Translations under genes and position numbers: made by a program
Shown here: piece by piece, positions 16,258-25,632 of the stretch
Layout of the letters: the number at the start of each line of letters is the position of its first letter
Numbering within the stretch: the stretch's first letter is position 1
The notes under the pieces: model-generated
What the model saw: the letters and a program-made list of their open reading frames with translations, nothing else
What the model was told of the DNA's origin: nothing
The model's database searches: none
Origin: an uncultured Bacteroidales bacterium
GTDB lineage: Bacteria > Bacteroidota > Bacteroidia > Bacteroidales > P3
Direction: 5' to 3'
Length of the DNA: 33,914 bases
NCBI GenBank assembly: GCA_900316965.1
Contig: ONEY01000021.1
Location: 1-33,914 of the forward strand

Positions 16258-18048
16258 TTACTCTTCGGACAGAGAGCTGACAAATCGACGATAGGCGCTG
16301 AATGTGTTAGCTCGCGACAAAAAGCCCAGATAATAGCCGTCATCGTCAACAACAATAAGGTTGTATCTATTGCCAACTCTGAATTTGTTCACCACCTCCT
16401 CGGGCGGGTCGCTTATCCTAACTATGTCGCCCTCCGACAAATCGCGCATCAAATCCTCTACTTTTGTGTTGTCGTACAGCTCGGGACGAAACATTATGTG
16501 TCGCACATCGTCGAGATGTATCACTCCCAAGAACTTGTCATCAATCGTAAGCACCGGAAAAACATTGCGCCGGCTGTTCTTTATAGCCTCTACCAAATCG
16601 CCCAGCGAATCTCCGTCGCGCACCACAACAAAATTGGTCTCTATCAGGCGACGCATATCCATAAGCTGCCACGCCGAACGGTCTTTGTCGTGGGTCAACA
16701 AATCTCCATGCTTGGCAAGCTTGCGCGCATAGATAGAATGCTTCTCGAAAGGCGACACACAGAGATAAGTCACCGACGACGCCACAAGCAAAGGCACCAT
16801 CAACGCATAGCCGCCTGTGATTTCGGCTATTAGGAATATAGCCATAAAGGGCGCGTGCATCACTCCCGTCATCACAGCCGCCATTCCCACCAAAGCAAAA
16901 TTGGCAGTAGATTGCTCGGCAAAACCCAACTGGTTGGATAGCATACACACAAAATAGCCCGCCAATCCTCCTATAATCAACGAAGGACCAAACGTGCCGC
17001 CCACACCTCCGCAACCAATAGTGGTTGCTGTGGCCACAGCCTTGAACAATATCAAAGCAAAAATATACGCCAACACCACCCAATGGCTGTCACGCAGCGA
17101 GGCAAAAATGCTGTGCTCAAAAAGCATATAGTCGCTGCCGTTCAGCAACTCGGACACAAACGAGTAGCCCTCGCCAAAAAGGGGCGGAAACAAAAATATC
17201 ATCACACCCAAGCTCACCGAGCCTATAACAGCGCGAATAAACTTGCTGCGCCTTTTGGCAAACCACTCCTCAACCTTGTCGGTAACTCGCAGAAAATAAA
17301 GCGACACAGCCGCGCAAAACACACCCAACACAATATAATAAGGTATCTGCGACAATCCAACCTGGCCAACAACCGAAAAGGTAAACTGCAACTCATTGCC
17401 CATCAGAAAATAAGCCACAGTCGACGCACTTACCGCCGATAGCATCAGCGGCAATATCGACGTCGCAGTCATATCAAACATCAATATCTCTATTACAAAC
17501 AGCACTCCCGCTATCGGAGCCTTGAATATTCCCGCAATAGCACCCGCGGCTCCACAACCAAGCAACAACTTCACATCGTGCGAGTTCAACCTGAACAGCC
17601 GACCCACATTCGACCCTATGGCGCTGCCCGTCGACGCAATAGGCGCCTCAAGACCAACACTACCTCCAAAAGCCACAGTCAGCGTCGACGCAAACAACGA
17701 CGAATACATATTCTTGGCCGGCAATCGACCCTCATGGCGCGAAAGCGACAACAACACCGACGGCAACCCATGACCTATATCACCCTTAACAACATAGCGC
17801 ACAAACAATATCGTCAACGTGACTCCTATGGCTGGATAAATAAGTATCAACAAATTACCACCAAGAAAGGTCTCTATGTTGAAATGCAGCAGCAACCTGT
17901 TCGTTGTGTGCACCAGCGTCTTCAATATCACAGCCGCCAATCCCGACAGCAATCCCGTAACAACGCTGAGCACCAACAAAAATACGCGGTCACTAACGTG
18001 CCGCATTCTCCACACTATGAAACGCTTATATATATTCTTTCCTTCCAT
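16258..18048 (-). CDS. ClC-family chloride channel/transporter with CBS domains
   Basis: A 596-residue integral membrane protein. The ClC core has the HGLP turn, the gating-glutamate motif GLEAP within GGSVGLEAPIASTGS, and GGTFGPSL. A C-terminal cytoplasmic pair of CBS domains spans the last ~130 residues (MDMRRLIETNFVVV... and ...VEDLMRDLSEGDI). The residue aligned with the proton-pathway Glu203 of E. coli ClC-ec1 is Ile in LFVIEILMFD, as in chloride channels, so passive chloride flow is plausible. I chose ATG 18048 (MEGKNIYKRF) rather than 18108, because the 20-residue extension is not family-like. A TATCTTTG element ends only 10 bp upstream of that start, which would give a very short leader if used; ATG 18006 is then an alternative. 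Confidence 0.9.
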   Translation of the reverse strand: MEGKNIYKRFIVWRMRHVSDRVFLLVLSVVTGLLSGLAAVILKTLVHTTNRLLLHFNIETFLGGNLLILIYPAIGVTLTILFVRYVVKGDIGHGLPSVLLSLSRHEGRLPAKNMYSSLFASTLTVAFGGSVGLEAPIASTGSAIGSNVGRLFRLNSHDVKLLLGCGAAGAIAGIFKAPIAGVLFVIEILMFDMTATSILPLMLSAVSASTVAYFLMGNELQFTFSVVGQVGLSQIPYYIVLGVFCAAVSLYFLRVTDKVEEWFAKRRSKFIRAVIGSVSLGVMIFLFPPLFGEGYSFVSELLNGSDYMLFEHSIFASLRDSHWVVLAYIFALILFKAVATATTIGCGGVGGTFGPSLIIGGLAGYFVCMLSNQLGFAEQSTANFALVGMAAVMTGVMHAPFMAIFLIAEITGGYALMVPLLVASSVTYLCVSPFEKHSIYARKLAKHGDLLTHDKDRSAWQLMDMRRLIETNFVVVRDGDSLGDLVEAIKNSRRNVFPVLTIDDKFLGVIHLDDVRHIMFRPELYDNTKVEDLMRDLSEGDIVRISDPPEEVVNKFRVGNRYNLIVVDDDGYYLGFLSRANTFSAYRRFVSSLSEE

Positions 18049-18057
18049 TGCAAAAGG

Positions 18058-18065
18058 CAAAGATA
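18058..18065 (-). promoter_or_regulatory. Possible -7 element for the ClC gene
   Basis: The minus strand reads TATCTTTG, and a TTG lies 20 bp further upstream (18088-18086). Both match the Bacteroides promoter pattern, but the spacing to the preferred start is unusually small. This is pattern matching only. Confidence 0.35.
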
Positions 18066-18136
18066 AACCATTTTTTCGATATAACCAAGACAAAAAAACA
18101 ATTGCCACTTTTTTACAACATCTCGCACCCCTCCCG

Positions 18137-18165
18137 ATAGTACAGCAATAGTACTTGGATAGTAC
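18137..18165. repeat. Three ATAGTAC repeats with exact 11-bp period
   Basis: Perfect ATAGTAC copies begin at 18137, 18148 and 18159, each separated by four unrelated bases, so they sit on one face of the helix. They lie in the 308-bp divergent region between the ClC gene and the OmpA-family gene, about 190 bp upstream of the latter. This is the arrangement expected of cooperative binding sites for a small dimeric regulator or of a dispersed chromosomal element. Confidence 0.6.
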
Positions 18166-18356
18166 TTTCTACAATACCCAGAAACAACTTTTATGCCCCC
18201 CTTTCAAAGCGACCTTTAGCGGACTCATAGCGAACCCACACCCCTCCCCTCGCCCAAACAAACCACCCCTCTAACCCGCTTCTAAATATTTTTCCCCCTC
18301 AACAGAATAAAACACCACTTTTAACGTTATAACACAAAACATTTAAACCCCGCAAA

Positions 18357-19349
18357 ATGAAAAAAAGCATGTTATTGGTATGCATGGCCGCACTGGCCTG
18401 CTCGTCGTGCGTAACCCTCGGCAAATACGAGGAACTTGAATCGCGCAACGTCCAACTTCGTCGCGACATCAACGCCACACAAAGCGAACTCAACGATCTT
18501 CGCGACGAAAACGCCGACCTACAACGTCAAAACCAAGCCCTCAACAGCCGTATCACCGACCTCACCGACCTCAAAAACCAACAAAGCGACAGCCTCACTC
18601 TCCTACAAAGAGAAATTGTCAACCTACAACTTGGTTTTGACACAGTCATAGAAAACTACAATCAAAAAATCTCCGGCCAAAGCCAAGACCTCACACGTGC
18701 CAACAACCTCCTGGCAGCACGCACCAAAGAACTCAGCGACAAAGAAGCCGCCTTCAAAACCAAAGAGGAGAATTTCAAAAAACAAGAAAACGAGCTCCGC
18801 ACAAAACAAGCCGAACTCGAGCAAAAGGAATCAGACGCCCGCAAAGCTCTCGCGGCCAAAGAACGCGAACTGGAAAACCTCCGCTCCTCCCTCAACAACG
18901 CCCTCGTGGGCTTTGCCGACAAAGGCATGAAAGTTGAAACCCGCGACGGCAAAGTGTATGTCTCCATGGACAGCAAACTCCTCTTCCCCTCAGCAAGTTG
19001 GACAGTATCCAAAGAGGGCGTCGAAGCCCTTAAATCTCTCGCCAAAGTGCTTGAAGAAAACACCGACCTCAACATCATGGTCGAAGGCCACACCGACAAC
19101 GCCGCCTTCAAAGGCAGCTCCGCCGTCAAAGACAACTGGGACCTCAGCGTCATGAGAGCAACATCGATTGTCAAGCTCCTCCTGCAACACGGCCAAAAGA
19201 TCGACCCCGCTCGTATCGAAGCCTGCGGTCATGCCGAATTCGCTCCCAAGGTACCCAACGACACCCCTGCCAACAAGGCTCTCAACCGCCGCACCGAAAT
19301 CATCCTCACCCCCAAAATGTCCGACATCCTCAATCTCATTGAGCAATAG
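18357..19349 (+). CDS. OmpA-family peptidoglycan-binding lipoprotein
   Basis: A 330-residue outer-membrane lipoprotein tethering the envelope to peptidoglycan. The signal sequence ends in LACSSC (modified Cys15 or Cys18). Residues about 25-185 form a long coiled coil rich in Glu/Lys/Asn/Gln heptads (…RNVQLRRDINATQSELNDLRDEN region). The C-terminal OmpA-like domain (about 195-325) has VEGHTDNAAF with the conserved Asp, and NRRTEI with the conserved Arg that binds diaminopimelate. The length and architecture match common Bacteroidales cell-wall-anchor proteins. It is monocistronic: divergent from ClC and closed by a strong terminator. Confidence 0.93.
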   Translation: MKKSMLLVCMAALACSSCVTLGKYEELESRNVQLRRDINATQSELNDLRDENADLQRQNQALNSRITDLTDLKNQQSDSLTLLQREIVNLQLGFDTVIENYNQKISGQSQDLTRANNLLAARTKELSDKEAAFKTKEENFKKQENELRTKQAELEQKESDARKALAAKERELENLRSSLNNALVGFADKGMKVETRDGKVYVSMDSKLLFPSASWTVSKEGVEALKSLAKVLEENTDLNIMVEGHTDNAAFKGSSAVKDNWDLSVMRATSIVKLLLQHGQKIDPARIEACGHAEFAPKVPNDTPANKALNRRTEIILTPKMSDILNLIEQ

Positions 19350-19373
19350 CAACAACCATCACCAACAATAAGC

Positions 19374-19409
19374 AAACCCTCGAAGCCTTATCAGCCTCGA
19401 GGGTTTTTA
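19374..19409 (+). terminator. Intrinsic terminator of the OmpA-family gene
   Basis: AAACCCTCGA (19374-19383) pairs perfectly with TCGAGGGTTT (19397-19406), leaving a 13-nt loop and followed by further T residues. It lies 25 bp after the stop. Its A-rich upstream flank also makes it a plausible partial terminator for the convergent NlpC/P60 gene. Confidence 0.85.
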
Positions 19410-19433
19410 TTTCTCATACAATCAAACTCTTCT

Positions 19434-20057
19434 CTAATAAAATCTCCTTGTCAAAGGACCAAAACAATCGGTAACCGTCGACGCGCTGAAAACACCTCTG
19501 CGATAAATTGGCACATCGCTCGACGATGTGTTATCCTTCGGCATAAACTCCTTGTCTATCTTGCCCGTAACTCGGCACGCGCTAATGTAGCGCGAACGGT
19601 AGTATGGATCCGACGACGAAGTGATAGTGATACCCTTAGTTGTAGACGCGTGGATAAAAGTGAATCCACCATTGGCGTCGCTAGTCACCACTATGCCAAC
19701 ATGACCTATCGAGTGTCCGCCGTGACGACCACCAAAAAACACCAGATCACCCTTGCGCAGATCCTCACGCTTCACCGATATTCCCGTCTTATATTGAGGT
19801 GCCGCCGACGGCGCCAAACTCAAGCCAAATTTGGAATAGACATAGCGAGTAAAACCAGCGCAGTCGAAACCCTTTGGAGTCTTGCCTCCCCAACGGTAAG
19901 GTGTGCCCAAATGCTTCATCGCCTCATCAATAACAAGGTCACCAATACTTTTCGTATTGCTTCTCAACAAAATACTTTCTTGAGCTTTAATGCCTGACAT
20001 AGCATACAAAACAAACACCACACAGACAAAAAAAGCCTTTCTATAGATATACTTCAT
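19434..20057 (-). CDS. NlpC/P60 (C40) cell-wall hydrolase
   Basis: A 207-residue exported cysteine peptidase expected to cut peptide stems of peptidoglycan. The signal peptide is about residues 1-25. The NlpC/P60 domain follows at once: LGTPYRWGGKTPKGFDCAGF with catalytic Cys66, GDLVFFGG, GHVGIV with His119, and FIHAST with His136 as the third polar residue. The C-terminus past the domain is short and basic. No substrate-recognition domain is present. It is separated by 290 bp from the next minus-strand gene, with a TAATTTTG element on the minus strand at 20172-20165, so it may have its own promoter. Confidence 0.94.
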   Translation of the reverse strand: MKYIYRKAFFVCVVFVLYAMSGIKAQESILLRSNTKSIGDLVIDEAMKHLGTPYRWGGKTPKGFDCAGFTRYVYSKFGLSLAPSAAPQYKTGISVKREDLRKGDLVFFGGRHGGHSIGHVGIVVTSDANGGFTFIHASTTKGITITSSSDPYYRSRYISACRVTGKIDKEFMPKDNTSSSDVPIYRRGVFSASTVTDCFGPLTRRFY

Positions 20058-20347
20058 CTTTTCGCATATAGATTATTAAAACGGTTGTGTGCTAGTTCAA
20101 AGATGTATTAATAATCAGCGAAATAATAGCCGGCAACATCTCCGGCCCTTACCTTTTGAAGTTGCAAAATTATAAAAAAAATGGCAAAGAGAAATAAAAA
20201 GGTTTCACTTTTAGCAAAGTTTAACTATTACAAGCACACCCTTTTTCCACATCGAAAAAAGCCAAACAATCACAATAAAGCACTATATTCCAACATTATA
20301 TAACCAAAGGCAAAAACATAGTCACCACATGCAAATAAAAGAAAGCA

Positions 20348-21790
20348 TCATGAATCGCTGTGAGACTCTTCCTTCTTTTCGGACACAACATCTATTGCAA
20401 CCACCGCCGCAGTAAATGCCCAGAAGGGTACCGACAACTTGTCGGTATCGAGGAAATTATTAAAAAATCCGTGAATGTAATATGTCAGCAAACTTAGAGT
20501 GAACGCCAAAGCCAGTCGTCCCAAAGCCGGATCGGCGGCAGTACGGTAGACACGCACACCGGTGACAAAAGTGGCAAAGAACATACACACCACCAGCAAA
20601 GCGCCGGGAACTCCCTGTTCCGTAAGTGGCCCTATATATTCGCTGTGGGCGTTGCCCCTATTTCCTGAGTTGGTGCTTATGGTCGACAGCTGATAACTGC
20701 GCTGATAGCTGGCATAAAGAAACTGGTAAGTACCAGGTCCGCACCCCATTACCGGGTGTTCCTCAAACATGCGGAATGCCGATGCCCATCGGTTCAACCT
20801 CTCAAGATTTGAGGCGTCGGTCGAGATGTTGGAGATTGATTTCACCTGCCCGCTGATGTCGTACGACGAGTCCTGCTTATTCTTTCCCAGCTTATATAGC
20901 ACATCCGATTGATAAGCGAAAAACAGCCCCACAAAGACAACAAAAAACAGAGTCATCCACCTCACCTTCATACCCATCCTCACGGCAACATAAACTGCGG
21001 CGGCACCAAGCACACTAATCCATGCGGCACGCGAATAAGAGAAGAACAATCCTACCAGCATAGCCACAAAAGAAACCAGCAACAAAGGCCATTGCCAACC
21101 CTTCCCTCGCCACTCTATGAGGTAATGCAGCACAATGGGCACAAACAGACCTATCACACATCCATAGGCGGTATGGTCGTTATAGAAAGGCTGCATCACT
21201 CGATGCAAGGTTTGAAGGTCGTGAAAATTACCCAATGTCTTGGATGTTGAAATCAAAATAACCACCACCAACGATATCGCATAGCATGCCACAAATTGCC
21301 ACATACGCTCCTTTTGGCGGAAGATGTGAGCAGCGGCAAAAAAGAATGGTATCACAAACCATAGTCTTGCCGCCAAATACTTGAACGACACAGCGGGAAT
21401 CGATGATGTGGCCGAAGTTATCAGCATCCACCCTAAAGAGGCAAAAACAGCTATCGTCACAGGGTGCCGCAACAATCGCCTGTCGTAACCAGGTTGCAAC
21501 AACACTCTGAAAATGAATATCGCCGTAAAAAGAATCATCATAGGCTCAACGGGCATAGAAAGCTCCATACCCGGCAGCAAGGCGATATCAACAGCAAAGG
21601 GAGTAAGCAGAGCCATTACCATAAGACCAGTCTCGAACCTCAACATGAAAAGCAGCAACGCCAGACCTGCCAACGGCAACAGCAACAGCCAATATAAATC
21701 ATGCGACAGCATGAAGAAGTCGGCAATAAGAAAAGCCGCCGTCACAATTACGGCGGTTATTATTGCACGGTTATTCTTCAGCCATTGCAT
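20348..21790 (-). CDS. O-antigen ligase/polymerase-like membrane protein (Wzy_C superfamily)
   Basis: A 480-residue polytopic inner-membrane protein with roughly 11-12 hydrophobic helices. The long periplasmic loop before the last helices carries the motif HSEYIGPLTEQGVPG (starting near residue 382) typical of the O-antigen ligase/Wzy_C family, preceded by GCGPGTYQFLYASY. It would transfer or polymerise polysaccharide units from undecaprenyl carriers in the periplasm. The Wzz-like gene ends 3 bp upstream of its start, so the two are translationally close and probably act on the same glycan. Ligase versus polymerase cannot be decided from sequence. Confidence 0.88.
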   Translation of the reverse strand: MQWLKNNRAIITAVIVTAAFLIADFFMLSHDLYWLLLLPLAGLALLLFMLRFETGLMVMALLTPFAVDIALLPGMELSMPVEPMMILFTAIFIFRVLLQPGYDRRLLRHPVTIAVFASLGWMLITSATSSIPAVSFKYLAARLWFVIPFFFAAAHIFRQKERMWQFVACYAISLVVVILISTSKTLGNFHDLQTLHRVMQPFYNDHTAYGCVIGLFVPIVLHYLIEWRGKGWQWPLLLVSFVAMLVGLFFSYSRAAWISVLGAAAVYVAVRMGMKVRWMTLFFVVFVGLFFAYQSDVLYKLGKNKQDSSYDISGQVKSISNISTDASNLERLNRWASAFRMFEEHPVMGCGPGTYQFLYASYQRSYQLSTISTNSGNRGNAHSEYIGPLTEQGVPGALLVVCMFFATFVTGVRVYRTAADPALGRLALAFTLSLLTYYIHGFFNNFLDTDKLSVPFWAFTAAVVAIDVVSEKKEESHSDS

Positions 21791-21793
21791 AGC

Positions 21794-22660
21794 CTATTCC
21801 TCGTTCTTCACACCTTTGGCTCGGTCGGCGACAAGTAGCGCCAAGATGAAGAACACCAGCGTACCGAGAGTACCCAACAACACTATGATAGCTCGTTTGG
21901 GATAGGCCTTCTTGTCGGCTGGCGACGCTTGGTCGAGCCAGAACTTGTAACTCACCTGACGACTCATATCCACCTTGGTCTCCGACATGCGCGACTGGAG
22001 CTTGGCAAGCTCTTTGCTCTTGTTGCCTATCAGCTCTGAGACATCATAGCGGCTTCGGTCGGCGCGCAAAGTGTCGTTGAGCGAACGAATGTCGTTCGAT
22101 ATCTCTTCACACACATCGTGCATAATGCCATAGGCATCGGTGGCGCGGTCGTGGTGAATACGGCTGCAAATTGTGTCGTAGTTGGCAGCAATGAAATTGG
22201 CAATATCCGCCGCCCACTGAGGATCGACATCAAGAACCGAAACCTCAACGCCTAGAAACTCAGTACGTCTCACATTGACGTTTCCGCGATAGTTCTCGTG
22301 CAGCTTGAACATCTTTTGAGGGTCGTCAGGACTTATTCCATAATGCTCCATCATATTAAACCTGCGGCAGACATCATCCTCCATCGATTGTGACGACAGA
22401 ATCTGTATCGCATATTCACAGTCGCGCTCAATACCATAATCCATATAGTCGAGGCTATAGCGATCTGCAAGAATCGCCTTCGAGAGACGGTTTGAATTGG
22501 TTGGAAATATCACCACCGACGATTTGAAACGTGGCGTCACCAATAACGATGCCACAACCGACACAGCAATAGCCACAACCGTAACTATTGTGAGCAGTTT
22601 CCAATGGCGACGGAAAAATTGCATTGAATTCTTGAGTTCAAAACTGTTGCCAAAATCCAT
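21794..22660 (-). CDS. Wzz-like polysaccharide chain-length determinant
   Basis: A 288-residue inner-membrane protein with one TM near residues 22-43 and another near 262-280, flanking a periplasmic, helix-rich domain (DRYSLDYMDYGIERDCEYAIQIL; coiled region SELIGNKSKELAKLQSRMSE). This two-TM layout with a SVVIFPTN-type beta segment right after TM1 is that of Wzz/chain-length regulators. No cytoplasmic tyrosine kinase domain is attached. It is the upstream partner of the ligase/polymerase gene. No complete promoter was found in the 137 bp upstream; TATTTTTG occurs on the minus strand at 22769-22762 without a spaced -33 element. Confidence 0.85.
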   Translation of the reverse strand: MDFGNSFELKNSMQFFRRHWKLLTIVTVVAIAVSVVASLLVTPRFKSSVVIFPTNSNRLSKAILADRYSLDYMDYGIERDCEYAIQILSSQSMEDDVCRRFNMMEHYGISPDDPQKMFKLHENYRGNVNVRRTEFLGVEVSVLDVDPQWAADIANFIAANYDTICSRIHHDRATDAYGIMHDVCEEISNDIRSLNDTLRADRSRYDVSELIGNKSKELAKLQSRMSETKVDMSRQVSYKFWLDQASPADKKAYPKRAIIVLLGTLGTLVFFILALLVADRAKGVKNEE

Positions 22661-22797
22661 AGCTGTAGTTTTATAATAATTTGGTAATGTTTAAAGTATA
22701 ACAATCAACGGAACACTTTTGATATCTAGTGACTTCAAACATTAAATTGTTTTTTTTCGATCAAAAATAATTAATAACAAACTGATTTTGTCTACGA

Positions 22798-24033
22798 TTA
22801 CCAATTGCCTATTGTCTCTGGCTCTGAAGACTCGTTTTCCTGCTGTTTATATTCCAAACCCTTTTCGGGGCGCGAGCAGTTGCTGACATTACTCTGAATG
22901 CTGTCAACCTGTGCCGCTGTCAACGCCACACCATCATCGTCAATAAAGCGTTTGGGCCAGAAAGGAAACGCGTCAGCCATATCTCCTGAATAATAAAAAT
23001 CGAAACCAATAGCGCCAAAGGTATACAAACGTCCTGCGACACTTATATGCGAGCCTCCACAACGGGGAGCGCCGTGAGGATGCGACTGCGAGAAACCAAC
23101 ATTGAACAATGTGCACAGAATATCAGGGCGATCTGAGATGTCATATCCCGCGCGACGCCACTGCAACATCGTTTGGTGCAAGATACAACCCGTATAGATA
23201 TATGAATACAGGTGATTGCGATAATCCACCAACCGATTATAACGCTCCATATCATGATTGTCGCTGTTGAAATCGAGCACATTCTCATAGTGTTTTCCCA
23301 TATAGAATTCCGATGTGCTGTCTTTCAAGTGTTGTTCCACTGCGCGCGCGGTATGTTCCTTTATACCATTAACACCATAGGAGAACTGCGACTGCACAGA
23401 AAGCATTTTCACAGGACCCAGATAGCGCTTCACGATCTCGCGGTTGCTGTTGAAGAGTCGAATCTGTTCACCCACAAGGCACGCCACAATAAGTCGTGGC
23501 TCCACACCCGTCAGTCGGCCAGCCTCCACAAGCAGAGCGCTGTCCTTCATTATGGAAGGTTTCAACATCTCCCATTCGGGAGTTGCCATCCAAGGGATAA
23601 CGGTTACGGCCTCGCGCGACTTGCGGCTGTCAAACACACTCTTCATCTTGGCCAAAAACTCGGTATAGCCATCGGTGCTGTCGGTATATAGCGACGCGGC
23701 AGCAATCATACGGTCGACAAGCATTGGGTTGTTGCTACGCATGGCAGCGTCGAGGATAAGTTGAGCGTTTTCGGGATAGAACTTTCCAAACGCCGCCAAC
23801 TTAACATACTGCTCCAGCCACAGCGCGTTGCGTTGCTGGGGGGTGAGGTCGGAGTCCTTCATCTGCTCCATTTCCGAAACCGACATCAGATAGCGGTAGT
23901 TGTTGTCAACCGCACCTTTGTTGTTGGTTAAACCAAGCTTGAATATGCCCCATGCGGCTATAATACCAAAACCGGCAAGAGCGAAAATATATACGACTAT
24001 ATTGAAGATACGCTTCCAAAGTGGAGCCTTCAT
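22798..24033 (-). CDS. Membrane-anchored lysozyme-like protein of unknown function
   Basis: A 411-residue protein with an N-terminal TM helix (about 8-33) and an extracytoplasmic remainder. I chose ATG 24033 (MKAPLWKRIF) rather than 24117, because it gives a normal basic-then-hydrophobic anchor. The sequence GVEPRLIVACLVGEQIRLF, followed after some 27 residues by FSYGVNGIKEHTA, resembles the helix-Glu-Q and SxGxxxI...TA pattern of lytic transglycosylase folds, with Glu189 a candidate catalytic residue. A Pro/Gly/Cys/His-rich segment (SQSHPHGAPRCGGSHISV) lies near the C-terminus. The similarity is motif-level only. Its place beside Wzz and ligase genes suggests glycan export through the wall, which is inference. 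Confidence 0.75.
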   Translation of the reverse strand: MKAPLWKRIFNIVVYIFALAGFGIIAAWGIFKLGLTNNKGAVDNNYRYLMSVSEMEQMKDSDLTPQQRNALWLEQYVKLAAFGKFYPENAQLILDAAMRSNNPMLVDRMIAAASLYTDSTDGYTEFLAKMKSVFDSRKSREAVTVIPWMATPEWEMLKPSIMKDSALLVEAGRLTGVEPRLIVACLVGEQIRLFNSNREIVKRYLGPVKMLSVQSQFSYGVNGIKEHTARAVEQHLKDSTSEFYMGKHYENVLDFNSDNHDMERYNRLVDYRNHLYSYIYTGCILHQTMLQWRRAGYDISDRPDILCTLFNVGFSQSHPHGAPRCGGSHISVAGRLYTFGAIGFDFYYSGDMADAFPFWPKRFIDDDGVALTAAQVDSIQSNVSNCSRPEKGLEYKQQENESSEPETIGNW

Positions 24034-24171
24034 CGTTTGCTTTGCTTTAGGATTTTGCACTGCAAAAAATAATATTAAATGGGTTTGAATTGATAAAAGA
24101 TCAAATGATTTGAACAATCAAAATATTTGGGTTTAACAATCAAACCCGATAAGGTGATACCGTTTTTGTTA

Positions 24172-25584
24172 TTAACATATAGGCAATGACACCGGATGTA
24201 GCGATGCTAGGTTGTGCAGGAAAGGCACCTTCTCAAAGAGGGTGACATCCATAAGTACGAAGACAAGGGCACCAGCAAGATAACCAACAAAAGCAAGCAG
24301 AGTTATCTTCTTAAGATACCAAATGAAATCGATTTTTTCCATACCCATAACAGCCACACCAGCGGCAGAACCGATAATAAGAAGGCTTCCACCAGTACCA
24401 GCACAGTAGGCAAGAAACTCCCAGAAAGGATGGTTCTGGCCAAAAATCACATTGACGCCCTCGGCAACCTCATGAGGATACATTCCCTGAACAGCAGCAA
24501 CAAGTGGCACATTGTCGACAACAGAAGACAAAACACCGATAATAAGGTCGATAAGGAAGAATCCAACAGGCTCCTCGCCTATGTGCATATTGAGGAATGT
24601 GTCGTTCAATCCTTGTGCCAATCCGCCAAGAATACCTGCCACCTTGAGGCACGAAACTGCCATCAGAATACCCAGGAAGAAAAGAATGGTAGGCACGTCG
24701 ACATGCTCAAGGGTACTGACAGCGGTGGGAAGCTTCACATTGTCTTTGGAATAACGACGGCTGAGTATCTCTGTGGTGACCCAAAGGATAGAAAGGCCGA
24801 ACAGCATACCGAGGTATGGGGGCAGATGTGTGATGGTCTTGAAAATGGGGACGAACACAAGCGCACAAACGCCCATAATGAGCACAAGCATGCGGAAACG
24901 ATGAGGAACAACAATGCCCTCTTCTGAATTGTCAGGACGCTCTATTTCACCCTTGAGCTGTGTGCCAAGAATAAGAACAGGCACCACCAAGCAGGCTAAA
25001 CTAGCGACAATTGTTTTAACGATGATGTTGACAGTTGTAACCTCTCCCTTTATCCACAGCATGATAGTGGTGACATCTCCAATAGGGCTCCATGCACCAC
25101 CGGCATTGGCTGCAAGTATCACCATGCCGGCAAAGAGCCAACGCTCTTTCTGGTCGGCAATGAGTTTGCGCAACAAGGCAACCATAACAATGGCGGTGGT
25201 CATATTGTCGAGCAATGCCGACAAGAAGAAGGTGAGGATGCTGAGTATCCACAAAAGTCTCTTCTTATTGGTTGTCTTGATTTTGTCTGTGATAATGCTA
25301 AAGCCCTGATAGTCTTCTATCAAGGTAACAATTGTCATAGCTCCCAAAAGGAAGAAGACAATCTCGGCAGTTTCACCAAGGTTTTCAATCAAGTTGCTAC
25401 TAATGAACGAACGCCATGATTCGATGTCCAGACTTGGATCAAATGCCACATGGAAGAATGAGAATATCGCCCATGTTAGCACTCCCAGCAACAATGCTGT
25501 AGCGGTTTTGTTTATTTTCAACGGATGCTCCAAAGCTATACAAGCATATCCGATTATGAAAATGGTTACAAGTGTTACAACCAT
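24172..25584 (-). CDS. nhaD: NhaD-type sodium:proton antiporter
   Basis: A 470-residue inner-membrane ion transporter with about 11-12 TM helices, exchanging cytoplasmic Na+ (or Li+) for protons. Diagnostic stretches of the NhaD group are present: LGETAEIVFFLLGAMTIVTLIE, LSALLDNMTTAIVMVALL with its buried Asp-Asn, and AANAGGAWSPIGDVTTIMLW. The C-terminal half contains a matching LSSVVDNVPLVAA segment. The gene lies 48 bp downstream of yidC and is probably co-transcribed with it. All key polar residues expected in the core are intact. Confidence 0.95.
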   Translation of the reverse strand: MVVTLVTIFIIGYACIALEHPLKINKTATALLLGVLTWAIFSFFHVAFDPSLDIESWRSFISSNLIENLGETAEIVFFLLGAMTIVTLIEDYQGFSIITDKIKTTNKKRLLWILSILTFFLSALLDNMTTAIVMVALLRKLIADQKERWLFAGMVILAANAGGAWSPIGDVTTIMLWIKGEVTTVNIIVKTIVASLACLVVPVLILGTQLKGEIERPDNSEEGIVVPHRFRMLVLIMGVCALVFVPIFKTITHLPPYLGMLFGLSILWVTTEILSRRYSKDNVKLPTAVSTLEHVDVPTILFFLGILMAVSCLKVAGILGGLAQGLNDTFLNMHIGEEPVGFFLIDLIIGVLSSVVDNVPLVAAVQGMYPHEVAEGVNVIFGQNHPFWEFLAYCAGTGGSLLIIGSAAGVAVMGMEKIDFIWYLKKITLLAFVGYLAGALVFVLMDVTLFEKVPFLHNLASLHPVSLPIC

Positions 25585-25632
25585 GTCTTAGTTTTTTTGA
25601 ATAGTTAGTTTTATGTTTATATTTCCAATGTT

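Noticed and set aside
18066..18108. Longer N-terminus for the ClC protein from ATG 18108
   Set aside because: The added residues do not resemble the family N-terminus, and a promoter-like TATCTTTG lies between the two starts.
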